Of a DNA stretch of 64,000 bases, positions 40,669 to 50,132 are shown in pieces. Under the pieces are notes generated by a model. The model saw only the letters and a program-made list of their open reading frames with translations. It had not been told where the DNA came from and made no database searches. Both the position numbers and the translations under genes were made by a program. The first letter of the stretch is position 1. Every line of letters starts with the position of its first letter. The stretch is from Desulfofustis limnaeus (GTDB taxonomy: Bacteria > Desulfobacterota > Desulfobulbia > Desulfobulbales > Desulfocapsaceae), in the NCBI RefSeq assembly GCF_023169885.1, contig NZ_AP025516.1:3389501-3453500 (forward strand), written 5' to 3'.

Positions 40669-43095
40669 ATGCACATCCCGAAACCATACAATCTGCAGAC
40701 CAAGTTCGTGATCGGTCTGTTTCTGGCCGCCTTCGTCCTTGGCTCGGTGTTCTCGGCAGGATCCTATTTTCACCTGCGCAGCATCCTGGAAGGCGAGGTG
40801 GAAAACAAGGCTCTCCTGTTTTTCACCCACCTGGAAGGGGTCCAACAATATGTCCGCAAGACGTTGCGTCCCGCTATGTACGAGCGGTTCCCCACCTCGT
40901 TCATCATCGAGGCCATGTCCTCATCCTACATCTCCCGGCAGATCATGTCCCCTTCAGCGGCCCGGGACGACGGCGGCCTCTTTCGCCGCGTCGCTATCGA
41001 CGCGCGAAACCCGGAATATGAGGCGAACCAGTTGGAGCAGCACCTGATCAACTACTTTCGGGAAGATCCATCCCGAACCGTATGGCAGGGCTATGAAACC
41101 CTCAACGGTGACCGGCACTACATCATGGCCCGTCCGGTCCGTTTCGAGCAATCCTGTCTCTATTGCCACGGCAAGCCGGAAGAAGCCCCGCCCGACCTGC
41201 TCAAACTCTACGGCATGCGGGGCTTTGGCAAGGAGTTGGACAGCATCGGCGGCCTTGACATCGTGGCCACTTCGGTGGAGCGCTCCATCGGTCGCGTGCG
41301 GCAATCGTTGCTCGCTTATTTCGCCTTTTTCGCCGTCGGGGTCTTGCTCTTCTTTTTCGCCACCAACGTTCTGTTCCGTTTTTTGGTCGTCAAAAATCTC
41401 CGTCGCGTCAGTGATGTCTTTCGCAAACATGCCACCGATTCCGAAAGTACCGCCCTGTTGCTGCAATTCGAAAAGAAGGACGAAATCGATGATCTGGTGG
41501 GCGGCATCGAGGAGATGAGCGAACACCTCTTTGAAGCCCGCCGGCAACTGCAGAATTACGCCGAGAATCTGCGACGCATGGTGGAGGAACGGACTGCCGC
41601 ACTCTCCCGGGAAACGTTGGCTCGCCGGGCTGACGTACAGCTGTTCGTTTCACTGCTTCAGGACATGTCGAAAAGCCGCTCCCGGTCGGAACTGTGGCAT
41701 CGGGCCCTGCCTCAAATTTGTCTACGGTTCGGCGCCCGGCGTATCGCCTATATCTGCACCATGGCCTCGCAGGATGCCTATGTCTGGCCTGAAGATGCCG
41801 ATTTTCCGGAACAGCCGGAACGGTTCGTGGAGATCCTTACCGGCGGAATCAGCGTTCGGCTGGGCGCCACCGTTTTCGTGCCGGTCGGCTCCAGTGCCGG
41901 AAACGCGGAAGGGCTGCTCTGCCTCGACTGGCCGACTGAGGCGGAAGCGGCAGAACACGAACTCAACGTCTTGCAGGCGTTGGGCCGACAGCTTGGCATC
42001 ACCGCCGAAAACATCTCCGCCCTCGACGGCCTCGCCCGGCAGATGAACATCCTGGAGACCATAGTCGAGGGTATCTCCGATCCGCTCGCCTTGATGGACA
42101 GCGGCTGTTCGGTCCTTACCGTCAATCAGGCGGCCAAGAAGCTCACCATTGAATTGACTGCGGGAATGCGAACCGACGGGAATATTCTCGCTCCTTTTTT
42201 CGACCTCAGCTCCGACCAATGCCCCCTTCAGGACGCCATACTCCGCGGTACGGCCGATCTCCGCGAGGTTTGCCTGCCGAATGGGCGTTCTTTCTCCATT
42301 TCACTGTATCCGGTCCGGGATCAATCGGGAAAAGTATCCCAGGTGGTTGTCTCCCTCCGCGAGACAACGATGGAGCGACGCCTGCAACTGCAGATGCTGC
42401 AAACGGAAAAAATGGCTACCGTCGGCAAACTCACCGCCGGACTGGCTCACGAGATCAATAACCCGCTTGGTGTCATTCGCTGCTATACCGGCCTGTTGCG
42501 GCAGGCCATCAACGATCCCCAACAAATCGGGGATCTGGACATCATTGAACGGCACACCCGCCAAGCCCAGCGGGTGTTGAGCGATCTGCTCAACTTTGCC
42601 CGACCGAAAGCGGCCGGATCCGGGGTAGCCGATGCCGGCCAGGTTGCCCAGTCGGTAAGCGAAGTTTTTTCCGTTCAGGCGACCAAAAAAGGCGTCCGTA
42701 TCAGCATCCAGCACCCCCAGGAACCTTTGCTGGTGCACCTCGGGGTCGGGGAGCTGGAGCAGATCCTGAGTAACCTGATCATCAATGCGCTTGACGCCGT
42801 TGCCGAAAATGAGGGCGTTATTGGTCTCAGTGTCAGTGCCGGTGAAGGGGCGACCGTGGCCATCGAGGTGGCCGACAACGGTCCCGGAGTTCCAACCGGT
42901 GACGTGCCGCAGCTGTTCGATCCCTTTTTCACGACCAAGGATATCGGGGCCGGTACCGGCCTCGGTCTGACCATCGTCTACGGGATCGTCAGTGACGTGG
43001 GCGGTCGTATTGAAATCGGCAGATCCACGTACCTGGGCGGGGCCCGTTTCACCATCATTCTCCCCGAGGCCGACAGGACCAGTCGTGATGCCTGA
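40669..43095 (+). CDS. Sensor histidine kinase with DUF3365-type heme-motif sensor domain
   Basis: 808 residues from ATG 40669; an in-frame GTG at 40639 is possible. TM1 12-34, extracytoplasmic DUF3365/Tll0287-like domain with C163-L-Y-C-H167, a c-type heme attachment motif, TM2 about 214-238, a HAMP-like linker and coiled coil, a GAF-like domain (about 330-450), PAS (about 465-560), HisKA with the phosphorylated His in GLAHEINNPLG (about 597), and an ATPase domain (NLIINALDAVAENEG; VADNGPGVP; GTGLGLTIVYGIV). It overlaps its cognate regulator gene by 8 bases. Likely senses redox or a heme ligand. Confidence 0.9.
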   Translation: MHIPKPYNLQTKFVIGLFLAAFVLGSVFSAGSYFHLRSILEGEVENKALLFFTHLEGVQQYVRKTLRPAMYERFPTSFIIEAMSSSYISRQIMSPSAARDDGGLFRRVAIDARNPEYEANQLEQHLINYFREDPSRTVWQGYETLNGDRHYIMARPVRFEQSCLYCHGKPEEAPPDLLKLYGMRGFGKELDSIGGLDIVATSVERSIGRVRQSLLAYFAFFAVGVLLFFFATNVLFRFLVVKNLRRVSDVFRKHATDSESTALLLQFEKKDEIDDLVGGIEEMSEHLFEARRQLQNYAENLRRMVEERTAALSRETLARRADVQLFVSLLQDMSKSRSRSELWHRALPQICLRFGARRIAYICTMASQDAYVWPEDADFPEQPERFVEILTGGISVRLGATVFVPVGSSAGNAEGLLCLDWPTEAEAAEHELNVLQALGRQLGITAENISALDGLARQMNILETIVEGISDPLALMDSGCSVLTVNQAAKKLTIELTAGMRTDGNILAPFFDLSSDQCPLQDAILRGTADLREVCLPNGRSFSISLYPVRDQSGKVSQVVVSLRETTMERRLQLQMLQTEKMATVGKLTAGLAHEINNPLGVIRCYTGLLRQAINDPQQIGDLDIIERHTRQAQRVLSDLLNFARPKAAGSGVADAGQVAQSVSEVFSVQATKKGVRISIQHPQEPLLVHLGVGELEQILSNLIINALDAVAENEGVIGLSVSAGEGATVAIEVADNGPGVPTGDVPQLFDPFFTTKDIGAGTGLGLTIVYGIVSDVGGRIEIGRSTYLGGARFTIILPEADRTSRDA

Positions 43096-44536
43096 GCACT
43101 CCCCAACCATCACCGACGCTGCTGAGCGGCCCACGATCCTGCTTGTCGACGACGAGCAAGATTTTTCCCGCGGCTTGTCGCGGCTCATCCAGGGCTACTT
43201 TCCCCATAGTGAAGTCTCCCGTGCCGAAAACGGCCGCATGGCGTTGGCAAAACTGCAGGAGAGCCGACCGCAGTTGATGATTACCGATCTGCGCATGCCG
43301 GGCATGAACGGCATGCAATTGGTCGCCGAGGCCTTGAAACTCCACTCCGGCCTCAGTATTGTCGTTCTGAGCGGCTTCGGCACCATAGAAACGGCCGTCC
43401 AGGCGCTGCAGGCCGGTGCTTACGATTTTCTGACCAAGCCGGTCGAACCCGAGCAGCTCTTCCGCGTCATCCAGAAAGGACTGGAACGGGCCCGCCTGCT
43501 CGAAGAGAATGATCGGCTCCGGCAAATCGTCATTCGCCAGGGCACCCGCGAGGAACTCATCGGCAGTGGCAAAGAGATGCAACGGGTACGAAAAGCCATC
43601 TCCGCCATAGCACAATCGGAGTACACCGTACTGATCAACGGAGAATCGGGCACCGGTAAAGAGTCGGCCGCCCGATTGATCCACCGATCGGGGCCGCGGG
43701 CGGTTAAACCCTTTATTACCGTCGATTGCCCTTCCATTCCGGAAAATCTCCTGGAAAGTGAATTGTTCGGTTACGTCAAGGGGGCCTTCACCGGCGCTGA
43801 CCGTGACCATAAAGGGCTCTTCGCCGCTGCCGACGGCGGAACTTTGCACCTTGACGAGATCGGCGACATCAGTTTGCCGATCCAGGCGAAGTTGCTGCGC
43901 TGCCTGCAGAGTGGTGAAGTCCGGCCGGTCGGTGCCAACAAGGCTATCCAGGTCGATGTCCGGGTCGTCGCCTCGACCAACCGAGACCTGACGGCAGCGC
44001 TGCAGGAAAAGACCTTTCGCGAGGATCTGTTTTACCGCCTCAACGTCCTGTCTCTCACCATGCCGCCGCTCAGGGAACGTCTCGAGGACGTCCCGTTGCT
44101 GGCCATGCACCTGTTACGCTGTACCTGTCGTGAAAGCGGTGAACCGGAAAAAGAGATGACCCCGGAGGTCCTGCAGTGGCTGAGCCACCGTCCCTGGCCG
44201 GGCAATGTGCGCGAGTTGCAGAACGTGGTACGTCGATTATCGGTATTCTGTAGCGGTAGTTGTATCGACATGGACCTGGTCCATATGGTTATCGGTGAAC
44301 CCGTAACCGAAGAAGACAGGCAAACCATGGGCAACGACTTTCCCGCGCCTCTCTCCGGGGTATACAAGGATGCCAAAGCCCAGGTGATCGAGAGCTTCAC
44401 CAGACAGTATGTGGGCAACCTGCTCCGTGAAACCAACGGCAACATCTCCGAGGCGGCTCGGATCTCCGGCCTCTCGCGGGTGGCATTGCAAAAGATTCTC
44501 TCTCGTCTCGGCGAACGTGCCAGCAACTACCGCTGA
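43088..44536 (+). CDS. NtrC-type sigma-54 response regulator
   Basis: 482 residues from ATG 43088. Receiver domain with D20/D21 (VDDEQ), phospho-acceptor D67 (MITDLRMPG) and LSGFGT...[15 protein letters not shown]+ domain with Walker [17 protein letters not shown] loop intact for contacting sigma-54, Walker [13 protein letters not shown], and R-finger region; a Fis-type HTH at the C-terminus ([26 protein letters not shown]). It activates sigma-54 promoters after phosphorylation by the overlapping kinase. A -24/-12 promoter upstream of the exporter could not be recognised. Confidence 0.94.
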   Translation: MPEHSPTITDAAERPTILLVDDEQDFSRGLSRLIQGYFPHSEVSRAENGRMALAKLQESRPQLMITDLRMPGMNGMQLVAEALKLHSGLSIVVLSGFGTIETAVQALQAGAYDFLTKPVEPEQLFRVIQKGLERARLLEENDRLRQIVIRQGTREELIGSGKEMQRVRKAISAIAQSEYTVLINGESGTGKESAARLIHRSGPRAVKPFITVDCPSIPENLLESELFGYVKGAFTGADRDHKGLFAAADGGTLHLDEIGDISLPIQAKLLRCLQSGEVRPVGANKAIQVDVRVVASTNRDLTAALQEKTFREDLFYRLNVLSLTMPPLRERLEDVPLLAMHLLRCTCRESGEPEKEMTPEVLQWLSHRPWPGNVRELQNVVRRLSVFCSGSCIDMDLVHMVIGEPVTEEDRQTMGNDFPAPLSGVYKDAKAQVIESFTRQYVGNLLRETNGNISEAARISGLSRVALQKILSRLGERASNYR

Positions 44537-44578
44537 TCCTTCTCGCTGTTCAACGCAAACGAATCCAAGAGAGCACCC

Positions 44579-45169
44579 ATGGCCGCACCGACCCTGGCAG
44601 AAAAACAACAGCAGATACTGGCACATGAGGAAACGTTGGCCCGTCAGTTGGCTTTGGCGGTACTGGAGAAACCGACGCCGCCGATCTGGATGATCCTCAT
44701 TCCCATCTTTTTCATTTTTTTCGCCTGGAAACTCAAGCAATACTCCCGGGGACTGGAAGACTTTTCCCATCACTATCTCATCTCACGTCGCCGCGCTCTG
44801 GAAGCGGCCATCACTGCCGAGGAGACCGGCAAAAAGGTCGACCTGAACGCTCTTCTGGAAGCGGCACAGGCCGTCCCCGAGGAAGCGAAACCACTCTACC
44901 GGGACTGGCTGAGCTTGCTCACCGAACACTACCGCTCTCTGCTGGCGGCGCATGGCGCCAGTCATGCGGCTCTGGTCCGCGCCTGCTACCGGGATAAGAC
45001 CTCCTACCTGCTCTGCTGCACCAGCCTGGCCAGAGCCGAACTCGCCTTCAGCAAGGCCTTGGTACCTGAGATGCAAGGAAACACGGACGACCTCCGGGAT
45101 GTCATCGACCGGATGGAAAAGGCCTTGGCGCAGTTGCACCGGCAAGAGAGCGAACAGATATTCGGCTGA
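44579..45169 (+). CDS. Membrane-anchored hypothetical protein of the sensor operon
   Basis: 196 residues. A short N-terminal helix, one membrane helix (PPIWMILIPIFFIFFAWKLKQYS, about 34-56), and a soluble, helical domain with LARAELAFSKALVPEM. It begins 42 bases after the response regulator stop on the same strand and is likely cotranscribed. I do not recognise the family. Confidence 0.7.
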   Translation: MAAPTLAEKQQQILAHEETLARQLALAVLEKPTPPIWMILIPIFFIFFAWKLKQYSRGLEDFSHHYLISRRRALEAAITAEETGKKVDLNALLEAAQAVPEEAKPLYRDWLSLLTEHYRSLLAAHGASHAALVRACYRDKTSYLLCCTSLARAELAFSKALVPEMQGNTDDLRDVIDRMEKALAQLHRQESEQIFG

Positions 45170-45217
45170 TCGACATCCGCCGTTCAGGCCGGTCCGGATT
45201 GTTTTGGGAAACGATCG

Positions 45218-45868
45218 TCAGCCGATCAAGACGCAGCCGAAGAGGACGGCAAAATAATGCATGACTGATCCGGAAAGGACAAACAGGTGCCACACACCGT
45301 GCATAAATCTGATCCGTTTCAGCACATAAAACACCACACCCAGCGTGTACAGAGCGCCGCCGACGACCAAGAACACCTCGGCCTTGAAAGACAAACCGGC
45401 GAAGAGCGGTTTGATGGCCACCACCACCAGCCAGCCCATGAGCAGGTAGACGCTTACCGACACCACCTTGAATCGGCCGGCATAAACGAGTTTGAAGATG
45501 GTGCCGAGCAGGGCCAGCCCCCAGATCACCCCAAACAGGCTCCACCCCCAGGGTCCCCGCAGATTGACCAGGAGAAACGGGGTATAAGAGCCGGCAATGA
45601 GGAAATAGATGGCGATATGATCAAAGATCTTCAGGGCATGCTTGGCCCGCGGCGCAGTCACCGCGTGATAGCTGACCGAGGCCCCGTAGAGCAGGATCAG
45701 ACAGGCCCCGAAGATACTGGTCGAGACAATCTGCCAGGCATCACCGAACACCACCGCCAGGGTAATCAAGACCCCCGCCCCGAGGGAGCTGACCACCAGG
45801 CCGACGCCGTGGGTCAAACTGTTCAGGATCTCTTCACCGGGGGTATAGGAACGAGTCAGATCTTTCAT
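45218..45868 (-). CDS. Hemolysin III/YqfA-like (PAQR-type) membrane protein
   Basis: 216 residues from ATG 45868. Seven hydrophobic helices with the family's conserved motif EEILNSLTHGVGLV (about 12-25), LYGASVSYHAV (about 61-71), IFDHIAIYFLIAGSYTPFLL (about 83-102) and SGSVMHYFAVLF near the end, the His residues that form the metal site. PAQR-type proteins may be membrane hydrolases; function in this organism unknown. Confidence 0.9.
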   Translation of the reverse strand: MKDLTRSYTPGEEILNSLTHGVGLVVSSLGAGVLITLAVVFGDAWQIVSTSIFGACLILLYGASVSYHAVTAPRAKHALKIFDHIAIYFLIAGSYTPFLLVNLRGPWGWSLFGVIWGLALLGTIFKLVYAGRFKVVSVSVYLLMGWLVVVAIKPLFAGLSFKAEVFLVVGGALYTLGVVFYVLKRIRFMHGVWHLFVLSGSVMHYFAVLFGCVLIG

Positions 45869-45933
45869 CGTGATAGCTGGAAAAGAAAAACTCACTCTAC
45901 CACGTTCCGGTCCTCGGGAGAACCACAATACGC

Positions 45934-46629
45934 TCACCCTTGCCCCACTCCCCGCAAGCGCCGATACCAGCCGGCCAATCTCCGGGGCGATACCCCGAGC
46001 AGGTAACCGGCAACGATCACCTGATTGATCAGCGTCGTTCTTACGATCCCGAGATGGCGCCAGCGCCGACCAGAGGTCACCACCCGGTTCGGCACCGTGA
46101 CGATCCGCCCCAGCCGTGCTATTCGCCGGACAAATACGAAATCCTCCATGATCTCGATTTCCGGATAACCGCCGTTGGCGGTGAAATTCTTTCTGGTGAC
46201 GAACAGCCCCTGATCACCATAGGGCAAGCGGAGATAGCGGGAACGCAGATTTGCCAGGGCTGCCAGAAGTGCAAGCCCGGTGGTCGCCTGGTCGATGGCC
46301 AGGGAAAAGGCGCCAAGCGCCACCCCATCAGCACATAGCGTCTCTTCGATAATGGTCGGAAAAGCTGCCGGTAACCGGGTATCGGCATGAAGAAACAACA
46401 GGAGGTCAGCGCTGCCGGCAGCGGCCCCGGCGTTCATCTGGCGCCCGCGCCCGGGGGCTGATTGAACCACCCGGCAACCGGCAGCCCGCGCCACATCAAG
46501 GGTACGGTCGGTACTGCCGCCGTCAACCACGATTACCTCTGCCGCGACGCCGGGCTGCAGTTGAGCGAGGGTGGCCGGAAGTTGTTGCTCCTCGTTGAGC
46601 GCAGGAATGATGATCGACAACCTGGTCAT
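45934..46629 (-). CDS. TIGR04283-type family 2 glycosyltransferase-like protein
   Basis: 231 residues. Fold GT-A: LSIIIPALNEEQQLPATLAQL (about 4-24), VIVVDGGSTDRTLDVARAAG (about 33-52), LLFLHADTRLP with the metal-binding D-x-D-like HAD (about 76-86). Residues SGRRWRHLGIVRTTLINQVIVAGYLLGVSPRRLAGWYR match TIGR04283. Often named arsenosugar-biosynthesis or rSAM/selenodomain-associated transferase; substrate unproven. It overlaps the TIGR04282 gene by four bases. Confidence 0.88.
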   Translation of the reverse strand: MTRLSIIIPALNEEQQLPATLAQLQPGVAAEVIVVDGGSTDRTLDVARAAGCRVVQSAPGRGRQMNAGAAAGSADLLLFLHADTRLPAAFPTIIEETLCADGVALGAFSLAIDQATTGLALLAALANLRSRYLRLPYGDQGLFVTRKNFTANGGYPEIEIMEDFVFVRRIARLGRIVTVPNRVVTSGRRWRHLGIVRTTLINQVIVAGYLLGVSPRRLAGWYRRLRGVGQG

Positions 46630-47264
46630 GGCAGCAACTCCTCGCCCCTGAGCAGCTCAAGGTCTTCCGGGCGATCGACATCATGCAGAAGGGGCAGCAA
46701 TGAGGCCTGGAAACCATGCGCAGCACAGCGCTCCAGCGTCACGGCGAGGACCGTCTCCGAGGACCAGGCCATGTCGTCCAGGAGCAGCGGCACCAACAGC
46801 TCCGCCTGGCCGTTCTGCAGACCGATGAGGTAGTAACCGCCGTCTCGGCTGGGACCAAGTACCAGTGCATGTTCGGCAAGCGCTACAAAGGCCTGGTTGA
46901 TGATGCCGCTGTCCAACCCGGGAATGTCGCTTCCCACCAAAACGGCGCGCCGCGCCCCCGCAGCAAAAGCGGATTGCAGAGCGGCGGCCATGCGTGTACC
47001 GATGTCGCCGACTCCCTGGGCACGATAGGAGAACAACCCGAGCCACATGGCCATCTCTTCGGGGGTGCCGCCCTCATGCCAGATCTCCAGGACAACGTTC
47101 GGATTATCCCTGAGAAACAAGCGGGCTTCTGCCACCACCCGTTCGGTCAACCGTTTTTGCAGGTGCGCCGCGCCAGCCGGCCCCAGTTCGGGAATCAGCC
47201 TCGTCTTAGTGGTTCCAGCCCGTGGGTACCTGGTAAAAATAATGAGTCGATCGGTAGGATTCAC
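46626..47264 (-). CDS. TIGR04282-type CofC-like nucleotidyl/glycosyltransferase
   Basis: 212 residues. LIIFTRYPRAGTTKTRLIPELG (about 8-29) is the NTP-binding start with the G-x-x-K-T-R-L element, RRAVLVGSDIPGLDSGIINQAF (about 104-125) and LVLGPSRDGGYYLIGL (about 132-147) complete the fold. TIGR04282 and TIGR04283 genes are commonly neighbours, and they are coupled here. The substrate is unknown. Confidence 0.88.
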   Translation of the reverse strand: MNPTDRLIIFTRYPRAGTTKTRLIPELGPAGAAHLQKRLTERVVAEARLFLRDNPNVVLEIWHEGGTPEEMAMWLGLFSYRAQGVGDIGTRMAAALQSAFAAGARRAVLVGSDIPGLDSGIINQAFVALAEHALVLGPSRDGGYYLIGLQNGQAELLVPLLLDDMAWSSETVLAVTLERCAAHGFQASLLPLLHDVDRPEDLELLRGEELLP

Positions 47265-47279
47265 AGCCCCTCGTCACGT

Positions 47280-48308
47280 TCAAGCAAGTACCGAAGCGAA
47301 GACCTTCCGGATGAAATCATAATCCAGGTACCTTTGCAGTGTCCGCCAGGTATCGGCATGCCGGACGCCCTGGTAATCGCTCCGATAGGCAACCCAGCCC
47401 ATGGCCGACCAGGAGATGCCGCGCAGCAGGACGAACGGTTGTTTGATGCGCATCCGCTCCTCCAGCGTCCTATCGAGGTCGACAGCACCGATCGCCTCTC
47501 GGTACGTATCGAGAAACCGCTGGCGATCCTCATCGCTGAAACGATAGTCGCTCTTCCACAAGGTGGTCAGCGGCGAGCAGAAATGGCAGAGGTCGGTGGA
47601 TGGATCTCCCCACCGGGCCATCTCCCAATCGATCAGGTGGGTGGTCCCCCGCTTGTCGTTGACGATGAAATTGCCTGAATTGACTTCGGTATTGACGACA
47701 CAGAGCCACGGGAATTGTTGAAAATACCGTTCCTCGGGCAGCTTCAGTGCCAGCCTGTCAAGGATCTGGGCCAACAGGCCCTTGATCGGTGCCGAGCCAA
47801 GCGGTGATAAAAAATAGTGCTCCAACAGCGATTGGCATTCGCTGAATATCAGACGAAGCGGCCGTTTTTCGCTGATCAGCCCATGGCCGGCAGCCGGTTG
47901 CGTCCGGTGTACCGCGGCCAGCGTCCGGGCTGCTCCAGGCAGGTCCCGGCGATAATCGAGCGGGCGGCCGGGGAGGTACTCCATGATCGCAATACCCCGG
48001 TCAATGAAGCGGCGGCTGTCATCAACATGGTAGGGAATGGGGGTCACTCCCGAGGATCGAAGCAGTTCCAGCGCCCCATATTCATACACAATCTGATCAT
48101 CCCGATTGATCTGGCTGGCCATATTGACGCGAAACACCAAACGCTCTTTTCCTGAGCGCAACAGGTAATTCAGATTGTATTCGCCTCCGGCCAACGGCGC
48201 AACCGTGAAAGAGCGCCCAGCAAGCACACTCACCTCCTTAACCGCCGGCGACGCCAGGTAGCTGCGCACCGCCACCGCATAACGCTGCAGTGGATCCTCT
48301 TCAGCCAT
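47280..48308 (-). CDS. APH/choline-kinase-like phosphotransferase with altered catalytic loop
   Basis: 342 residues from ATG 48308, overlapping the ABC ATPase stop by 8 bases. Kinase-like fold: nucleotide region (LAGGEYNLNYLLRSGKERLVFRVN), AIMEYLPGRPL hinge, then VVNTEVNSGNFIVN (about 228-241) where the usual HxDxxxxN catalytic loop has Asn for His and Glu for Asp, and IDWEMARWGDPSTDL with the metal-binding Asp intact. Cotranscription with a YnjBCD-like transporter suggests phosphorylation of the imported compound, if still active. Confidence 0.8.
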   Translation of the reverse strand: MAEEDPLQRYAVAVRSYLASPAVKEVSVLAGRSFTVAPLAGGEYNLNYLLRSGKERLVFRVNMASQINRDDQIVYEYGALELLRSSGVTPIPYHVDDSRRFIDRGIAIMEYLPGRPLDYRRDLPGAARTLAAVHRTQPAAGHGLISEKRPLRLIFSECQSLLEHYFLSPLGSAPIKGLLAQILDRLALKLPEERYFQQFPWLCVVNTEVNSGNFIVNDKRGTTHLIDWEMARWGDPSTDLCHFCSPLTTLWKSDYRFSDEDRQRFLDTYREAIGAVDLDRTLEERMRIKQPFVLLRGISWSAMGWVAYRSDYQGVRHADTWRTLQRYLDYDFIRKVFASVLA

Positions 48309-49341
48309 GATTTCTGTCCTCCGGGAGGAAAACATGCATCCGCTCGACCGCAAACGATAGTTCCACGCGCATACCCGTCTCACAGCCGGGCCGGATCGAC
48401 AGCACGGTAAACACCCCCAGGGCGGTTTCCACGGTTATTCGTGAGACGGCACCTTCAAAGCGTACAGCTGACACCCGGCCGACAATCCCGGCGCCGGCCG
48501 CGGCCGGACGCACGACGATATCTTCCGGACGGATGAGTGCGACGGCGCCTTGGCTGTCCGGCAGTACGGTGGGAAAACTGATCGGTGCCCCGTAAAACCA
48601 GCCGCCGCTGATTCTACCGTGCACCATATTCTGGCATCCGAAAAAACGGGCAACGGCGAGATCTGCGGGCCGGTAGAACAGCTCAGCCGGCGCTCCGGTC
48701 TGGCGAAGTTTACCGTCAAGCAGCAGGCCGATCCGATCGCTGAGGGCGAAGGCCTCCTGTTGGTCATGGGTGACAAAGAGCATGGTCGTGCCGGTCCGAC
48801 GCTGGATGGTTCGAATCAGGTCGCGCATCTGTTCGCGCAGCTCGGCATCGAGGGAAGAAAACGGCTCGTCGAGCAGCAGGATGGAAGGCTCGAGGACCAG
48901 GCCGCGCGCCAGCGCCACCCGCTGCTGCTGACCACCCGAGAGCTGATGAATCCGGCGTCGCTCTAGTCCACGCAGCCCGGTCAACTCGATCATCCGGTCG
49001 ATCCTGCTCCGCTGCTCGGCCCGATGCAAACCGATCATCCGCAGCCCGAAAGCGATATTCTGTCGTACCGAGAGAAACGGGAAGAGCAGCGGTTTCTGGA
49101 AGATCAATACCACATCCCGGCGCTCCGGCGGCAGGTGGTCAACCGGCTTTCCGTTGATCAGAACCGAACCGGCCATCGGCTGCAGCAGCCCGGCAACTGC
49201 TTTTAAAATGGTGCTTTTACCTGCCCCGCTGGGACCGAGCAGGGAAAACAGTTCCCCGTCATGCAACGTCAAGTCCAGCCCATCGAGGACCGTCTTGTCG
49301 CCAAAGCCGATGCTCAGCCGCCGCACCTCCAATCGGTCCAT
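48301..49341 (-). CDS. ABC transporter ATPase, YnjD/PotA-like
   Basis: 346 residues. Walker A GPSGAGKST (about 35-43), Q-loop, signature LSGGQQQRVALARGL (about 134-148), Walker B SILLLDEPFSSLD, H-loop FVTHDQQEAFALSD; a TOBE-like C-terminal domain (about 240-340). It energises the import complex formed with the two permeases encoded immediately upstream (overlap of one base). Confidence 0.92.
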   Translation of the reverse strand: MDRLEVRRLSIGFGDKTVLDGLDLTLHDGELFSLLGPSGAGKSTILKAVAGLLQPMAGSVLINGKPVDHLPPERRDVVLIFQKPLLFPFLSVRQNIAFGLRMIGLHRAEQRSRIDRMIELTGLRGLERRRIHQLSGGQQQRVALARGLVLEPSILLLDEPFSSLDAELREQMRDLIRTIQRRTGTTMLFVTHDQQEAFALSDRIGLLLDGKLRQTGAPAELFYRPADLAVARFFGCQNMVHGRISGGWFYGAPISFPTVLPDSQGAVALIRPEDIVVRPAAAGAGIVGRVSAVRFEGAVSRITVETALGVFTVLSIRPGCETGMRVELSFAVERMHVFLPEDRNHG

Positions 49342-50132
49342 CAGCGAACCCCTTGCAAGCCACGGCGACTGATGGACTGGGCGCTGGCCAGCAGGACGAG
49401 AAAGGCGGGAACCACAAAGACCAGACTGACCGCCGCGGCAACCGGTCGATCACCGCTATCCATCAATGCAAACAGCAGTATGGGTAAGGTCAGCAGCTTG
49501 CCGCCGCCGATGATCAGCGTGCTCAGATACTGAGACCAGGAGAGTAGGAAGGAAAAGAGGACGGCAACGGTGATGCCGGGCAGCACCATGGGCACCATGA
49601 CAAAGAGCATCACCTGCGGCACCGAGGCCCCGAGAGAACGGGCCTGGTCTTCGAACTCGGGGTTGTAGTCGCAGAACACGCCCCACATGACCATGATGGT
49701 GTACGGCGCGCAAAAGGTCAGATGGATGAGCACCACCCCGACGAAGGTTTCGGCCAAGCCGAGGCGGACGAACCAGAGGTGCAGTCCCATGGCCACTGCC
49801 AGCGGTGGCACGATAACCGGCAAACTGAGCAGCAGAAGAAGCAGCCGCTTCCCGGGAATACCATACAAGCCCAGGGCGCGACCAGCCGGAAGGCCGATCA
49901 GCAGCGACAGACAGGCGGTGACCGACGCCACCAGGAAACTGGACCAGACACCGCCAAGAATCTGCGAACCGGCCGTGTCGAAGATGTAGTGCCAGGCCCG
50001 CGGACCAAAGGCCTGGGGCAGCAGGGACGGGAAAAACCAGCGCTCGCTCACCGACCACAGTAGCAGCGGCACGAATGGTACCGCGACACTTGCCGCCACT
50101 GCCAGCAACACCAGAACCGACTTCACCCTCAT
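49341..50132 (-). CDS. ABC transporter permease, second of a YnjC-like pair
   Basis: 263 residues, six hydrophobic helices. EAA-type loop DQARSLGASVPQVMLFVMVPMVLPGITVAVLF (about 162-193), which docks to the ATPase. It overlaps the next gene's start and the preceding permease by four bases. Confidence 0.9.
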   Translation of the reverse strand: MRVKSVLVLLAVAASVAVPFVPLLLWSVSERWFFPSLLPQAFGPRAWHYIFDTAGSQILGGVWSSFLVASVTACLSLLIGLPAGRALGLYGIPGKRLLLLLLSLPVIVPPLAVAMGLHLWFVRLGLAETFVGVVLIHLTFCAPYTIMVMWGVFCDYNPEFEDQARSLGASVPQVMLFVMVPMVLPGITVAVLFSFLLSWSQYLSTLIIGGGKLLTLPILLFALMDSGDRPVAAAVSLVFVVPAFLVLLASAQSISRRGLQGVR

